Assembly: GCA_958267355.1 (NCBI GenBank) | Contig: OY279575.1 | Location: 1,372,295-1,436,294 of the forward strand | Origin: an uncultured Alphaproteobacteria bacterium | GTDB taxonomy: Bacteria; Pseudomonadota; Alphaproteobacteria; JALCBB01 | Reading direction: 5' to 3' | Length of the DNA stretch: 64,000 bases | Shown here: positions 55,021 through 64,000 of the stretch, piece by piece | How positions within the stretch are numbered: the first letter of the stretch is position 1 | How the letters are laid out: each line of letters opens with the position of its first letter | Notes under the pieces: model-generated | Told to the model about the DNA's origin: nothing | What the model saw: the letters and a program-made list of their open reading frames with translations, nothing else | Databases searched by the model: none | Translations under genes and position numbers: made by a program

Positions 55021-57151
55021 TGCCCTGCTTGTCCTTTGTTGCCTTGCCTGTTGCCTCACCCGTTGCCCTATCTGTTTCCTTGTCCGTTGCTTCGTCCGTT
55101 TCCTTGTCCGTTGCTCTGTCCGTGGCTTCATCGCGGGCGGATTTCTTAGCACCAAAGTGTAGCCGTACTTCCACCCCCGCACGGCGCATAATCACCATCT
55201 GCTGCAAAATAGAAAGAACATTATTCCAAGTCCAATAGATGACCAAGCCCGCAGGAAAAGCCGCCAAAAAGAAGGTAAAGAAGACAGGCATCCAAGCAAA
55301 AATCCGCGCCTGGACAGGGTCAGGCGGCGGCGGATTCAAACGCGTCTGAACCGCCATCGTCAAACCCATCAGCACAGGCCACACCCCGATATGAATAACA
55401 TTGAAAGCCCCCAAATCAGGCACACCCCAAGGCAGAATCCCAAAGGCATTAATCCACGAAGTCGGATCCGCCGCCGAAAGGTCAGCAATCCAGCCATAGA
55501 ACGGCGTATGACGCATTTCAATCGTGACAAACAGCACTTTATACAAAGCAAAGAAAACAGGAATCTGCAACAAAATCGGCAAACAGCCCGACAAAACATT
55601 AATTTGTTCGCGCTTGTACAACTCCATCATTTCTTTCTGCAGACGCGGCTTGTCATCACCCAAACGCTCGCGGAGCTCCAACATCTGCGGCTGAATCTTC
55701 CGCATCTTCGCCATCGTGCGAAACGAACGATTGGCAAGCGGAAAAAACAACAGACGAACAAAGACCGTCAAAGCCAAGATCGCCAAACCAAAATTACCAA
55801 TCAAACGAAACAAACCATCCAACGCCGAAAACAACGGCTTGGTGAGAAAATACATCCAGCCAAAATCTACCGCCAAATCAAAGTTGGCAATCGCCAGCCG
55901 CTCTTTGTAGTCATCCAAAAGCCGCACTTCTTTCGCCCCCGCAAAAAGTCGGTGGCGGGAAGTCGCCGTAGCCCCCACAGGCACCTGCTGGGCTTCGCGC
56001 AGAGTGTCGGCTTGATAGCGGGTGCGACTGCCAACTGCACCCGACAAAAATCGCGCCGCCACAGGCGCCGACTCGCTCGCCGCAGGAAGCAAAGCCGCCA
56101 TCCAATACTTATCGGTGAAGCCAAACCAGCCGCCCCGTGCGTCTTGGTATTGCAAAGGTGTTTCTAGAAGGTCTTGGTAATCGGGTTCTTGCAAGGACTC
56201 ATCCAGCCAGCCAAGCGGGCCTTCGTGCAGAATGAAGTAGCCAAGCCCAGGGGGTGGATCAATCCGCGCCAACAAAGCCAAAGGGGCAAGTGTGACCGCT
56301 CTGCCAGTTTGATTGACAACTCGCTGCGCAACCGAAAAAAGATACCTGTCTTCAAGCCGCCACTCTTGGAAGAAAATCAAACCCGCCCCGTTGTCCCAAC
56401 GCAGAACCAATGGCGCATCGCCTGACAAAACCCCGCCGCTTAAATCTGTGTCGCTTGAATCTGTGCCGCTTGAATCTGTGCTGCTTGTCTCTACCACCTG
56501 CCAGCGGCTGGTCGCATCAGGAACCGCCACACCCGCAGGTGCCGCCCAGCCAAAACGCGCAAAAAACGGAGCCGCTCCTGTCGGCGGACGCAACAGCCGC
56601 ACCGCGGGCGACTCAGGGGCAATGGTTTCGTTGTAGCCCTTGAGTGCAACATCATCCAAGAGCGCACCCGTCAAAGACAACGAGCCTGCAAGTCCGCCCC
56701 CATCAAGGACAACCCTATCACCCGACTCAACCGCCACCTGCCGCGACTCTTGGCTCAAAATCGGAGCGGCAAGAGCTGACGCTTGGCCGCTTGCTGGTGC
56801 CGAGTCTCCCGCCGCCGACTGCAGACTCGGAATTGTCGGAGCGGCAAAAGTCTCCCCCCCTGCCGCCTGCTCATCAGCAAGCTGGGCAAGGCGAGCCTGT
56901 TCAGCCTGCCGCTGGGGAGCGATATAGAGCAAGTCAAAGCCCAGCAATATCGTCACCGAAATCACCACCGCCAACAAAACGCTACGCGTCTCGCCTTGGG
57001 CTCCGCTGTTGTAGGGCGCACCAAACGGCGAGAAAGATCTACCCGTAGGCGCACCCGTGGGCTTGCCTGCAGGTCTGCCCGTGGGTCTGCCTGCAGGTCT
57101 GCCCTTAGGCCTACTAGGGGGCTTCACAGGGAACTTACGCCGCTCAGCCAT
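54944..57151 (-). CDS. yidC: Membrane protein insertase YidC
   Basis: 735 residues. N-terminal signal anchor (SVLLAVVISVTILLGFDLLY, about residues 57-77), large periplasmic domain, and the conserved C-terminal insertase region with the hydrophilic groove (RLLFFPLANRSFRTMAKMRKIQPQM), GCLPILLQIPVFFALYKVLF and LVIYWTWNNVLSILQQM. Residues 1-40 are a basic Pro/Gly/Arg repeat (GRPAGRPTGRPAGKPTG), and the tail after ~670 is a (D/E)-A-T-D-K-E-T repeat. ATG 57151 overlaps the yidD stop by 8 bases. Confidence 0.95.
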   Translation of the reverse strand: MAERRKFPVKPPSRPKGRPAGRPTGRPAGKPTGAPTGRSFSPFGAPYNSGAQGETRSVLLAVVISVTILLGFDLLYIAPQRQAEQARLAQLADEQAAGGETFAAPTIPSLQSAAGDSAPASGQASALAAPILSQESRQVAVESGDRVVLDGGGLAGSLSLTGALLDDVALKGYNETIAPESPAVRLLRPPTGAAPFFARFGWAAPAGVAVPDATSRWQVVETSSTDSSGTDSSDTDLSGGVLSGDAPLVLRWDNGAGLIFFQEWRLEDRYLFSVAQRVVNQTGRAVTLAPLALLARIDPPPGLGYFILHEGPLGWLDESLQEPDYQDLLETPLQYQDARGGWFGFTDKYWMAALLPAASESAPVAARFLSGAVGSRTRYQADTLREAQQVPVGATATSRHRLFAGAKEVRLLDDYKERLAIANFDLAVDFGWMYFLTKPLFSALDGLFRLIGNFGLAILALTVFVRLLFFPLANRSFRTMAKMRKIQPQMLELRERLGDDKPRLQKEMMELYKREQINVLSGCLPILLQIPVFFALYKVLFVTIEMRHTPFYGWIADLSAADPTSWINAFGILPWGVPDLGAFNVIHIGVWPVLMGLTMAVQTRLNPPPPDPVQARIFAWMPVFFTFFLAAFPAGLVIYWTWNNVLSILQQMVIMRRAGVEVRLHFGAKKSARDEATDRATDKETDEATDKETDRATGEATGKATKDKQGNGTEAQEKSGAAGRAQDSQDTKADR

Positions 57152-57587
57152 AGGGAGTCGCCGCGCACCTATCTTCTAGCGCGTCTTCTAGCGCGTTTTC
57201 TCGTGCGTCTTCTAGTGTGTCTTCTAGTGTGTTTTCTAGCGCGTCTTGTCGCCCGTGACTCTTATGACTCTTGTCTATCGCCTTGTCCGCACAGCACGCC
57301 ATAGGCGCATTCTGTCTAGTGCTAGGCACAGGATCATCTCCCCCCGCCGACAAAGCCGTACAACGCAACAAACGCCGCAGAGTTAAAACCCCGCCGCCCA
57401 GAACTCCATGGACACGCAAGGCTTCTTCAGCATAGTGCGAACAACTCGGCGTAAAACGACAACGCGGACCCAGCATAGGCGCCACACACCAACGCCAAAT
57501 CAGAATCAGCTCTATACACAAACCACGGAGCGCACCACGCACACCCCACCCTGTCTTCCGCCAAAGATTTTTTCCCCGCACCTGCAT
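57144..57587 (-). CDS. yidD: YidD, membrane protein insertion efficiency factor
   Basis: 147 residues. The YidD core is GPRCRFTPSCSHYAEEALRVHG followed by RRLLRCTAL and GGDDPVP, with the three conserved Cys. The usual length is ~70-90; here a tail of ~55 residues follows, with an acidic heptad-like repeat (LEDTLEDARENALEDALED) encoded by TTCTAG(C/T)G(C/T)GTC tandem repeats. It overlaps yidC by 8 bases in the rpmH-rnpA-yidD-yidC order. Confidence 0.92.
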   Translation of the reverse strand: MQVRGKNLWRKTGWGVRGALRGLCIELILIWRWCVAPMLGPRCRFTPSCSHYAEEALRVHGVLGGGVLTLRRLLRCTALSAGGDDPVPSTRQNAPMACCADKAIDKSHKSHGRQDALENTLEDTLEDARENALEDALEDRCAATPYG

Positions 57588-57716
57588 AAAAACTCTTGCT
57601 CGCTCTCTGCCTTGCTCTCTTTATCTTTATCCGCCTGTCTTTTCCGCCTGTCTTTGCTTTGTGCTTTTCTGCTCGTCTTCTGCTCCCGTAGCCGCTGGCT
57701 CCCGTAGGCGCTGGCT

Positions 57717-58118
57717 TTATCTCGGCATACGCTCCAAACGCCGCGCCAGACTCGCCAAGCCCGTCTGCAACTCCGCCGTCAAATGCGGCACCGACAGAGA
57801 CAAACAAGCAGGCAAAGCCAAGACCACATAATCAATTCCCGCAACAAACTGCGTGATCTCGCAGTCCGCCACCGCCGCCCGCAACCGCCGCCGCGCCCGA
57901 TTGCGCTGAACTGCATTGCCAATTGTCCGCTTGGTCGCGGTATAGCCAATCCGCGGATGGGCCTGCACCCGACTCGTCCGCCGCCGCGCCTGCAACCGCA
58001 ACGCCTGACCACGCCAATGCACACCACCACGTGCCGCCGCACGAAAGTCTTTGCGTTTGCGCAAAACACCAAGCCGCAGACCACTCGGCGACACGGCTTC
58101 GGGCGCAGAAGAGTCCAT
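57717..58118 (-). CDS. rnpA: Ribonuclease P protein component
   Basis: 133 residues from ATG 58118. LGVLRKRKDFRAAARGG at the N-terminus, RIGYTATKRTIGNAVQRNRARRRLRAAV is the RNase P protein signature (cited as RIGYTATK and GNAVQRNRARRRLR). The frame is open to 58331 but that part overlaps rpmH and is rejected. It follows rpmH after 59 bases. Confidence 0.93.
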   Translation of the reverse strand: MDSSAPEAVSPSGLRLGVLRKRKDFRAAARGGVHWRGQALRLQARRRTSRVQAHPRIGYTATKRTIGNAVQRNRARRRLRAAVADCEITQFVAGIDYVVLALPACLSLSVPHLTAELQTGLASLARRLERMPR

Positions 58119-58177
58119 AGCAGACACAACAAAAGCAGAAGCAACAAAAAAGCCCGCGGCTTCCGCCGCCCCAGACT

Positions 58178-58312
58178 TCACGCTGAGATACGCGCCCGCC
58201 CCTTGCGCCGCCGACGGGCAAGAATTTTGCGTCCGCCACGGCTCGCCATACGGGCACGGAAACCATGACGGCGTTTGCGAACAAGACGACTCGGTTGAAA
58301 GGTACGCTTCAC
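58178..58312 (-). CDS. rpmH: Ribosomal protein bL34
   Basis: 44 residues: [20 protein letters not shown] followed by [18 protein letters not shown] and ending ARISA. This is a near-textbook L34. Start GTG 58312 with AAGGA six bases upstream; TGA at 58178-58180. First gene of the rpmH-rnpA-yidD-yidC-argB set. Confidence 0.96.
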   Translation of the reverse strand: MKRTFQPSRLVRKRRHGFRARMASRGGRKILARRRRKGRARISA

Positions 58313-58419
58313 AGGAAATCCTTAGCCTCAAAAGGCTCTAAGCAACAGAACAAGTAGCACAGAAATTCAGGCGCAACTCGGCACACGCCTACCAGCCCTG
58401 TTTTACGGCCTAAAACCCA

Positions 58420-58895
58420 CCCCGTCAAGCGCACCTTGCGGTGCGGCATCAATGCCTAGCGTTAGGAAACCAAGTAAGGTTAGGCTTCATACCATTAATT
58501 ACAGGCTTTTTGATTTCAAACACCTTGCGGTGGAGCATTCGTGCCAAGGCTTTTGTCTTCTAAATTCCGTGCGGGCTTCATACCATTAATTACAGGCTTT
58601 TTGATTTCAAACACCTTGCGGTGGAGCATTCGTGCCGAGCCTTGTTTCCTCCACCAGCTGTTAAGCCCCATAGTTTTAGTGAAGGGCTAATTGAGCCAGT
58701 ACCCCGTCTTCTAACTGCCCTAATTGCTAAGCCGAAAAAGAAAAAGTCAGGGCAGAGCTTTCTCGCAACATTTTTTACGTGCCCTTGCGGGCACTCTGGG
58801 CGCATCTGGCTTGCTACCCGCGCCCCTGTAGGGGCGCGAGACGCAAGACCACCTGCGCCTGTGGGCAGTTGCAGTACTACTGTGCTTCACGGGGG
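58420..58895 (-). repeat. Composite structured element, copy D
   Basis: Contains a 63-base direct repeat (58483-58545 and 58574-58636, GGCTTCATACC...CATTCGTGCC), module 1 (58611-58697), and the reversed hairpin module: GGCTTAGCAATTAGGG, GAGAAAGC, then GTGCCC-GCAA-GGGCAC on the minus strand (58779-58794), GCGCCCC-TGTA-GGGGCGC (58821-58838) and GGGGGC-TTC-GCCCCC (about 58891-58906). Fills the gap between rpmH and the flavin reductase gene. Confidence 0.82.
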
Positions 58896-58945
58896 CTTCG
58901 CCCCCTACCTGACACAAAGACAGCTTCACAGATGGCTACTTGCTT

Positions 58946-58982
58946 GCATCCCGCCTGCTAAAACGCAGGCGGGATGCTTTTT
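58946..58982 (+). terminator. Strong intrinsic terminator facing the + strand
   Basis: A perfect 13-base stem, GCATCCCGCCTGC (58946-58958) with GCAGGCGGGATGC (58965-58977), loop TAAAAC, then TTTTT. No + strand gene precedes it: upstream is composite element D. On the minus strand no T-run follows the hairpin, so it poorly fits the reductase gene that ends at 58988. Confidence 0.85.
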
Positions 58983-58987
58983 CAAAG

Positions 58988-60448
58988 TCAGGGCAAGCGG
59001 GAAAGTACGCGCACCAAGCGGCGAGTCTTCGGCGAAAACAAAGAAGGCGTGAAATAACTTCCCGCCGCCCGCTTGCTCGCCTCACTCAAAGTCGGATAAG
59101 GCGCAATCGCACTTGTCATCCGCACCAGCTTACGCCGCTCGCCCACCGCAAAAACCCACGGCAAGATCAACTCACCCGCCGAAGCCCCAACAATCGTTGC
59201 TCCAACCACACGCTTCTTGTCATCCACAACCACCCGCACAAACCCCTGCTCGTGCCGCATCGCCCGTGCGCGATCATTTTCGGCAAACTGCCATTCAGCT
59301 TTAGATACCTTCAAGCCTTGGTCTCGTGCCGCCGCTTCCGTCAAACCCACCTGTGCAAGCTCAGGCTCGGTGTAGGTAACCCACGGAATCGCCCGCTCCT
59401 GCACCTTGGCAGGAATGCGAAACAACAAATTACGCACCAAAACACCCGCATGGTCACCCGCAACATGGGTGAACTGCATCCGCCCCGCCGCATCGCCCGC
59501 AACCCAAACCCGCTTGTTGCTCGTACGCAAACGCGCATTGTTTTCAACTCCCGCCCGTCCGCGTTTTACCCCCGCCGCCGCCAAGTTCAAATCATCCAAG
59601 TTGGCAACCCGCCCCAGTGCCACCAAAAGCACATCGGCTTCTATTGTCTCCTCCACCCCTGCCGAGTCAGCAAGGGTTACCGCAACACCCGTGCCATTCG
59701 CGCCGCTCGTGCCACTCGTGGTGCGAGCCACCCGCACCGCCGCTCGCCCTTCGTGCAAGCGAATGCCATCGCTCCGCAAGGCCTGACGCACCACTTCTGC
59801 CGCATCGCCATCATCACGCGGCAGAATTGTCGCTAGCTCAACAATATGCACCTTTGTGCCTAAGCGAGCGAAGGCTTGTCCCATTTCACAGCCAATTGGC
59901 CCACCGCCCAAGACAATCATAGAACGCGGAGACTCACGCAAATCAAAAACCGTTTCGTTGGTCAAATGCGGAGTCTCACGCAATCCTTCAATTGGCGGCA
60001 CCAAGGGAGACGAACCACTGGCAATAACAAAATTACGCGCGACAATTTCAATTTCTTCTGTCGGGCTCTCCACCCGCACCGCCCGCGGACTGACAAACCG
60101 CCCCACACCGCGCAAGACAGTACACCCCAGCTCTTCAAAACGCTCTTGGCTGTCGTGCGGAGCAATCGATGCAATCACTTCGTGAATATGATCATGGACA
60201 CGAGCAAAGTTTATCTTTGGTGACTCGCATTCCACGCCGAAATGCTTCGCCTGACCCAGAGCCGCCGCCTGCTTTGCCGCCACCAACAAAGCCTTGCTCG
60301 GAACACAGCCATAGTTCAAACAATCGCCTCCCATCTTGGCGGCTTCTACCAAGACCACCGAAGCACCAAGTTGGGCAGCTCCTGCCGCTAGCGACAAGCC
60401 CGCCGAGCCTGCACCAAGAATGCAAATGTCGGGTGTGAGTTTCTGCAT
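58988..60448 (-). CDS. Flavin disulfide reductase (MerA/dihydrolipoyl dehydrogenase-like)
   Basis: 486 residues. FAD motif ILGAGSAGLSLAAGA, redox-active pair GGDCLNYGCVPSKAL, second Rossmann MIVLGGGPIGCEMGQAFARLG, second FAD site RVWVAGDAAG. The C-terminal dimer domain has TYTEPELAQVGLTE and IAPYPTLSE, where the Lpd-type HPHPT is replaced, as in the MerA-like group. The C-terminal RLVRVLS and a 14-base gap to a TVP38/TMEM64 gene match a common pairing. The physiological substrate of this group is not established. Confidence 0.88.
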   Translation of the reverse strand: MQKLTPDICILGAGSAGLSLAAGAAQLGASVVLVEAAKMGGDCLNYGCVPSKALLVAAKQAAALGQAKHFGVECESPKINFARVHDHIHEVIASIAPHDSQERFEELGCTVLRGVGRFVSPRAVRVESPTEEIEIVARNFVIASGSSPLVPPIEGLRETPHLTNETVFDLRESPRSMIVLGGGPIGCEMGQAFARLGTKVHIVELATILPRDDGDAAEVVRQALRSDGIRLHEGRAAVRVARTTSGTSGANGTGVAVTLADSAGVEETIEADVLLVALGRVANLDDLNLAAAGVKRGRAGVENNARLRTSNKRVWVAGDAAGRMQFTHVAGDHAGVLVRNLLFRIPAKVQERAIPWVTYTEPELAQVGLTEAAARDQGLKVSKAEWQFAENDRARAMRHEQGFVRVVVDDKKRVVGATIVGASAGELILPWVFAVGERRKLVRMTSAIAPYPTLSEASKRAAGSYFTPSLFSPKTRRLVRVLSRLP

Positions 60449-60462
60449 TTTAATCTGGCTCC

Positions 60463-61272
60463 TTAATCTTGCTCTTGTGGTTTGCCGCGCACACGTTTCA
60501 CAACAATCGGCACCAAAGACAAAACCGCCAACGCCAAAAGCGGAAGCAACACCTGGGGCGCAAAAATAATACTCAAGTTCGGCTCATCGCCTGTGCTTAA
60601 AATTGCTCCCAAGCCGTTGCCAACCGAAACATAGACCGCCGTGCCAGGAAGAATTCCCAGAAAGGTAGCAAGCCCATAGGGAGCCAAACGCATACCCAAA
60701 ACCGCCGGCACAATATTCACCAACCAAAAAGGAAACAACGGCACCAAACGCAAAAACAACAGATACGAAAAAGCGTTCGCACTAAAACCATCGCGTAAAG
60801 CTTCTACCTTGCCGCTGGCGCGTTTGGCTAGGCTTTCAGCAAAGGCAGTACGAGCGGCAAGAAATACCAGCACGGCTCCGATGGTGGCTCCGAGAGCAAC
60901 GATTGCCGTGCCGAAGAACAGACCAAACAGCAAGCCGCCTGTTAGAGTCAGAAATGTCGCGCCAGGAATAGACAGGGCAACCGTAAGGGCATAGACAAAA
61001 ACAAAAATAGGAGCCGCAAACGGATTGCTTTCAGACCAGTTCGTCAGGCGGTCATGGTTTTCGCTGATGGCGGCAAAGGACAGAAAGCGTCCTGCGTCAA
61101 AGACAAAAACTGCCACCAGCAGGGCGACAAGCAGACCGCCCAGCGGCAGGAAGCGCAGAAGTCGCGCTTTATTGCTCCCTGTACCGCTCCCTCTACCGCT
61201 CCCTCTACCGCTCCCTGTGCTTGTGTCGGTTGGTGCCTGTGGCTTGGTCTCTGGGTGGGTCATGGATGGCAT
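60463..61272 (-). CDS. TVP38/TMEM64 family membrane protein
   Basis: 269 residues from ATG 61272. The VTT/SNARE-associated domain has the segments IPGATFLTLTGGLLFG, GATIGAVLVFLAAR and LRLVPLFPFWLVNIVPAVLGM, with six or so hydrophobic helices. The N-terminal 35 residues have a Gly-Ser-Arg repeat (GSGRGSGRGSGTGS). Members are putative lipid scramblase-like or transporter proteins; often next to a MerA-like reductase, as here. The frame is open to GTG 61305. Confidence 0.88.
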   Translation of the reverse strand: MPSMTHPETKPQAPTDTSTGSGRGSGRGSGTGSNKARLLRFLPLGGLLVALLVAVFVFDAGRFLSFAAISENHDRLTNWSESNPFAAPIFVFVYALTVALSIPGATFLTLTGGLLFGLFFGTAIVALGATIGAVLVFLAARTAFAESLAKRASGKVEALRDGFSANAFSYLLFLRLVPLFPFWLVNIVPAVLGMRLAPYGLATFLGILPGTAVYVSVGNGLGAILSTGDEPNLSIIFAPQVLLPLLALAVLSLVPIVVKRVRGKPQEQD

Positions 61273-61441
61273 TGTACCACGATTACCTAAGCTTTGATTG
61301 CGCACTAATTATCAGTGCGATTTGTGGCTATAGTGGCGGCTATGGATGACAAGCCAACAGGTACAGATACAAAGACGCAGTTTAAGAGCGGCGAGAACTA
61401 CACAAGCCCCACTTCGCCACAAAAAGCTATATTCTAGTGGT

Positions 61442-62413
61442 ATGACGACAAACCCTTCTGGAACTCCCAAGGCTCGGCAGTTTAAGAGTAGCGAAAGCTA
61501 CAGGGTGCGGGTGCTGACTTTGTTTCCTGAAGCTTTTCCAGGTGTTCTGGGCTTGGGACTCCACGGCAAGGCTCTGGCGGCAGGCCTATGGACACTAGAA
61601 GTCTATGACCTACGCCAACACGGACTCGGCAGTCATCAAAGCGTAGATGCTCCGCCGTATGGTGGGGGTGCGGGAATGGTCTTGCGCCCTGATGTCCTTG
61701 CCGCCGCCTTGGATGCCCTAGCCCCTGCCCCTGCTCCTATCCCTGCTCCTGCCCCTATTCCTACCCCTACTACTACCCCTACTCCTACCCCTGTCCGTAG
61801 CCCGTCCGCCAAGGCAGGAGCCAGCCCAGACCCCAGCCCAGACCCTGCCCCAGCTCCCATCCCAGCTTTAGGCGATGCCGCCAGAAGCTCCCCGCCCAGC
61901 CCGCCCACCATGGACAGCCAACGCGAACCTTTGCTATATCTTTCTCCGCGTGCTGTTCCCCTGACACAAGCCCAGGTTCGTCGTTTTGCCTCTGGTGCAG
62001 GGCTGACTCTGCTCTGCGGACGCTACGAAGGCATTGACCAGCGTTTCTTGGACGAATATCAAGTTGAAGAAGTCTCGCTCGGTGATTTTGTCCTTTCAGG
62101 AGGCGAAGTAGCGGCTCTGGCTTTACTGGAAGCAGTCGTGCGTTTGCTACCTGGCGTGCTGGGAAATCAAGCAAGCAAGGCAGACGAGTCGTTTTCACAA
62201 GTACGCGGCGGCTTGTTGGAGTATCCGCAATTTACCCGTCCCGCCGAGTGGCGCGGACGAGTCGTCCCTGCGGTTCTGCAAGGCGGCAATCACAAGGCAA
62301 TCGCCGAATGGCGCCAGGCGGCGGCAAAAAAAATTACGGCAGAGCGACGGCCTGACCTCCTGCCACAAAACCAAAAGCAACAGGGCAAAAAGAAACAGGA
62401 CAAAACCACATGA
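61442..62413 (+). CDS. trmD: tRNA (guanine-37-N1)-methyltransferase with Pro-rich insertion
   Basis: TrmD methylates G37 of tRNAs. [45 protein letters not shown] and [13 protein letters not shown] carry the SAM-binding trefoil knot; the C-terminal [18 protein letters not shown] is present. About 66 residues of Ala-Pro/Thr-Pro repeat (about 94-160) are inserted between the PYGGGAGM region and LLYLSPRA, at a position where the family has only a short connector. ATG 61442 is chosen; the frame continues to ATG 61346. Confidence 0.94.
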   Translation: MTTNPSGTPKARQFKSSESYRVRVLTLFPEAFPGVLGLGLHGKALAAGLWTLEVYDLRQHGLGSHQSVDAPPYGGGAGMVLRPDVLAAALDALAPAPAPIPAPAPIPTPTTTPTPTPVRSPSAKAGASPDPSPDPAPAPIPALGDAARSSPPSPPTMDSQREPLLYLSPRAVPLTQAQVRRFASGAGLTLLCGRYEGIDQRFLDEYQVEEVSLGDFVLSGGEVAALALLEAVVRLLPGVLGNQASKADESFSQVRGGLLEYPQFTRPAEWRGRVVPAVLQGGNHKAIAEWRQAAAKKITAERRPDLLPQNQKQQGKKKQDKTT

Positions 62414-62901
62414 ACCACTTAGAGCAATGGGAGCAAAAACAAACTGCCCACACGGCAGTGCGTCCAGACTTTGCGGCAGGAGATACCGTACGGGTGATGA
62501 TCCGCGTCAGCGAAGGCGAGCGCAGTCGCTTGCAAGCCTTTGAAGGAATCTGCATTGCCCGCAAGCACCGCGGACTCCGCTCGTCTTTCACGGTGCGCAA
62601 GATCTCGCACGGCGAAGGCGTGGAGCGAGTCTTTCCCCTCCACGCTCCGCAGGTAGCCGAGATTACTGTCCTGCGACGGGGTGCGGTACGGCGGGCAAAG
62701 CTCTATTACCTACGCGGACGCCGAGGCAAAGCCGCTCGCATTCGCTCGCGCGATCTGTACGGCGCACTTGCCGCCACCGCCGAGACGACTCCAGCACCAG
62801 AAACCGCCACTGCAACAGACGCACCCCAAGAAGCCGCTCCACAAGGAAACGCTCCACAAGCAACAGAGCCGCCCGACAGCACAGCGGACAAGCAAGCTTG
62901 A
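62410..62901 (+). CDS. rplS: Ribosomal protein bL19
   Basis: 163 residues; ATG overlaps the trmD stop (ATGA). The L19 core has [51 protein letters not shown] and [16 protein letters not shown]. After ~120 residues follows an Ala/Pro/Thr tail ([16 protein letters not shown]). The trmD-rplS-leuC order is common in Alphaproteobacteria. Confidence 0.96.
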   Translation: MNHLEQWEQKQTAHTAVRPDFAAGDTVRVMIRVSEGERSRLQAFEGICIARKHRGLRSSFTVRKISHGEGVERVFPLHAPQVAEITVLRRGAVRRAKLYYLRGRRGKAARIRSRDLYGALAATAETTPAPETATATDAPQEAAPQGNAPQATEPPDSTADKQA

Positions 62902-62953
62902 AGGCTTTGCCTCTCTGCGGTGGCAAACGCTGGCTAGGGATACCGATTTGCTT

Positions 62954-64000
62954 ATGGCTCCGCGCACACTCTTTGCCAAGATCTGGGACGCACACAGCGT
63001 CGCCGAGCAGGAAGACGGAACCACCCTGCTCTACATTGACCGCCACCTGATTCACGAAGTGACCAGTCCGCAGGCCTTTGCGGGCTTGCGGGCAAGCGGG
63101 CGGCGCGTACGCGCCCCGCAGGCTACGCTTGCAGTACCCGACCACAATGTGCCAACCACCGAGCGGGCAGCAGGAATCGCAGGAATCACTGACCCAGAAT
63201 CACGCTTGCAAGTAGAAGCTCTTGCCGCCAACTGTGCCGAATTTGCGATTCCGCATATTGCGATGGAAGATCTGCGGCAAGGGATTGTCCATGTTGTCGG
63301 ACCCGAGCAAGGCCTAACCCAGCCGGGTATGACAATTGTCTGCGGCGACTCGCACACCAGCACCCACGGAGCCTTCGGAGCCTTAGCCTTCGGAATTGGC
63401 ACCAGTGAAGTTGAACATGTCTTGGCAACCCAAACCCTGCCACAACGCAAGCCCCGCTCTTTGCGGATATCGCTTACGGGTACTCCACCTGCAGGCACAA
63501 CTGCCAAGGACTTAATCTTGCACCTGATCGGCGCCATCGGCACGGCAGGTGGCACGGGAGCGGTGATTGAATATGCGGGCGAAGCCATTCGCGCCCTTTC
63601 TATGGCAGGACGCATGACCGTGTGCAATATGTCAATTGAAGCAGGGGCGCGGGCGGGTTTGATTGCTCCTGATGCCAAGACCTATTCTTTTCTTGAAGGC
63701 AAGCCGCTGGCACCAAAGGAGTCCGATTGGCAGGCGGCACTTGCCTATTGGCAAAGCTTGGCGAGCGATGCGGGGGCTACCTACGACCAAGAAATAGTGC
63801 TGGCGGCGGACGAAATTGCACCACAGGTGACTTGGGGGACAAGTCCTGAAGAAGTGGTTGCGGTTACGGGCAGGGTGCCAGACCCCAAGGCGGCACGCGA
63901 CGCGGCACAGGAGCAAACTTGGCAGGCTTCGCTTGATTATATGGGCTTGGAAGCAGGACAAGCGATGACCGAGATAAAAATTGACCGCGCTTTTATTGGC
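62954..64000 (+). CDS. leuC: 3-isopropylmalate dehydratase large subunit, 3'-truncated
   Basis: 349 codons are visible to the window end with no stop. [70 protein letters not shown] (cited in parts) and [19 protein letters not shown] are LeuC signatures. LeuC with LeuD isomerises isopropylmalate in leucine synthesis. It starts 52 bases after rplS. Confidence 0.97.
   Translation, partial: MAPRTLFAKIWDAHSVAEQEDGTTLLYIDRHLIHEVTSPQAFAGLRASGRRVRAPQATLAVPDHNVPTTERAAGIAGITDPESRLQVEALAANCAEFAIPHIAMEDLRQGIVHVVGPEQGLTQPGMTIVCGDSHTSTHGAFGALAFGIGTSEVEHVLATQTLPQRKPRSLRISLTGTPPAGTTAKDLILHLIGAIGTAGGTGAVIEYAGEAIRALSMAGRMTVCNMSIEAGARAGLIAPDAKTYSFLEGKPLAPKESDWQAALAYWQSLASDAGATYDQEIVLAADEIAPQVTWGTSPEEVVAVTGRVPDPKAARDAAQEQTWQASLDYMGLEAGQAMTEIKIDRAFIG

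Noticed and set aside
58119..58331. N-terminal extension of rnpA to 58331
   Set aside because: It overlaps the whole of rpmH in another frame; the ATG at 58118 gives the normal RnpA length.

Overview
The window reads as chromosomal DNA of a free-living, probably marine alphaproteobacterium. The basis is family content: a bolA / J-domain / cobS / cobT block, DUF3126, a class I choline ABC transporter (ChoXWV) with BetI and BetA, a DMSP lyase of the DddP (M24) type, a dnaN-recF-gyrB block without an adjacent dnaA, and rpmH-rnpA-yidD-yidC-argB. I cannot place it more finely. No rRNA, CRISPR array, transposase or prophage was seen.

Layout. 1-7.7 kb: a purine cluster on the + strand, purB(partial)-M-N-F-D-C-E. 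7.9-11.4 kb: a membrane-anchored TPR protein, a divergent SDR, tRNA-Arg(ACG), a small membrane protein and phosphoglycerate mutase. 11.7-14.2 kb: a zinc alcohol dehydrogenase and an enolase-superfamily enzyme. 14.2-21.1 kb: choline module, choXWV on the - strand and betI-betA on the + strand, around a promoter containing a perfect BetI-like palindrome. 21.2-27.0 kb: an orphan type IVb pilin, tRNA-Arg(CCT) and an AT-richer type III restriction-modification pair (mod, res). 27.1-32.3 kb: msrA, DUF3126, a Tat-exported SNase-like protein, xseA, apaG, folE. 33.4-38.5 kb: bolA, J-domain protein, cobS, cobT. 38.8-46.5 kb: acnA, an rRNA-methyltransferase-like protein, a divergent sigma factor, dddP. 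47-58.3 kb, all - strand: gyrB, recF, dnaN, argB, yidC, yidD, rnpA, rpmH. 59-64 kb: a flavin disulfide reductase with its TVP38/TMEM64 partner, then trmD-rplS-leuC(partial).

Two unusual properties run through the window. First, almost every gap is filled by its own short, imperfect tandem repeat, and similar low-complexity tracts lie inside coding regions: Lys/Ala-rich histone-H1-like N-terminal tails on PurE, PurM, FolE, ArgB, RecF and MsrA, and repeat insertions in PurF, TrmD, GyrB, RecF, YidC and YidD. In ArgB, FolE and RecF there is no usable start codon between the tail and the catalytic core, so the tails must be translated. Second, four intergenic regions (about 32.4-33.4, 38.5-38.8, 46.5-47.1 and 58.4-59.0 kb) carry a dispersed composite element. 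It is built of conserved linkers separated by hairpins whose stems differ between copies by compensatory changes. One 6-bp hairpin keeps its length, and nearly always a GNRA-type tetraloop, while its stem sequence is replaced. I consider this family of structured elements the best candidate here for something undescribed.
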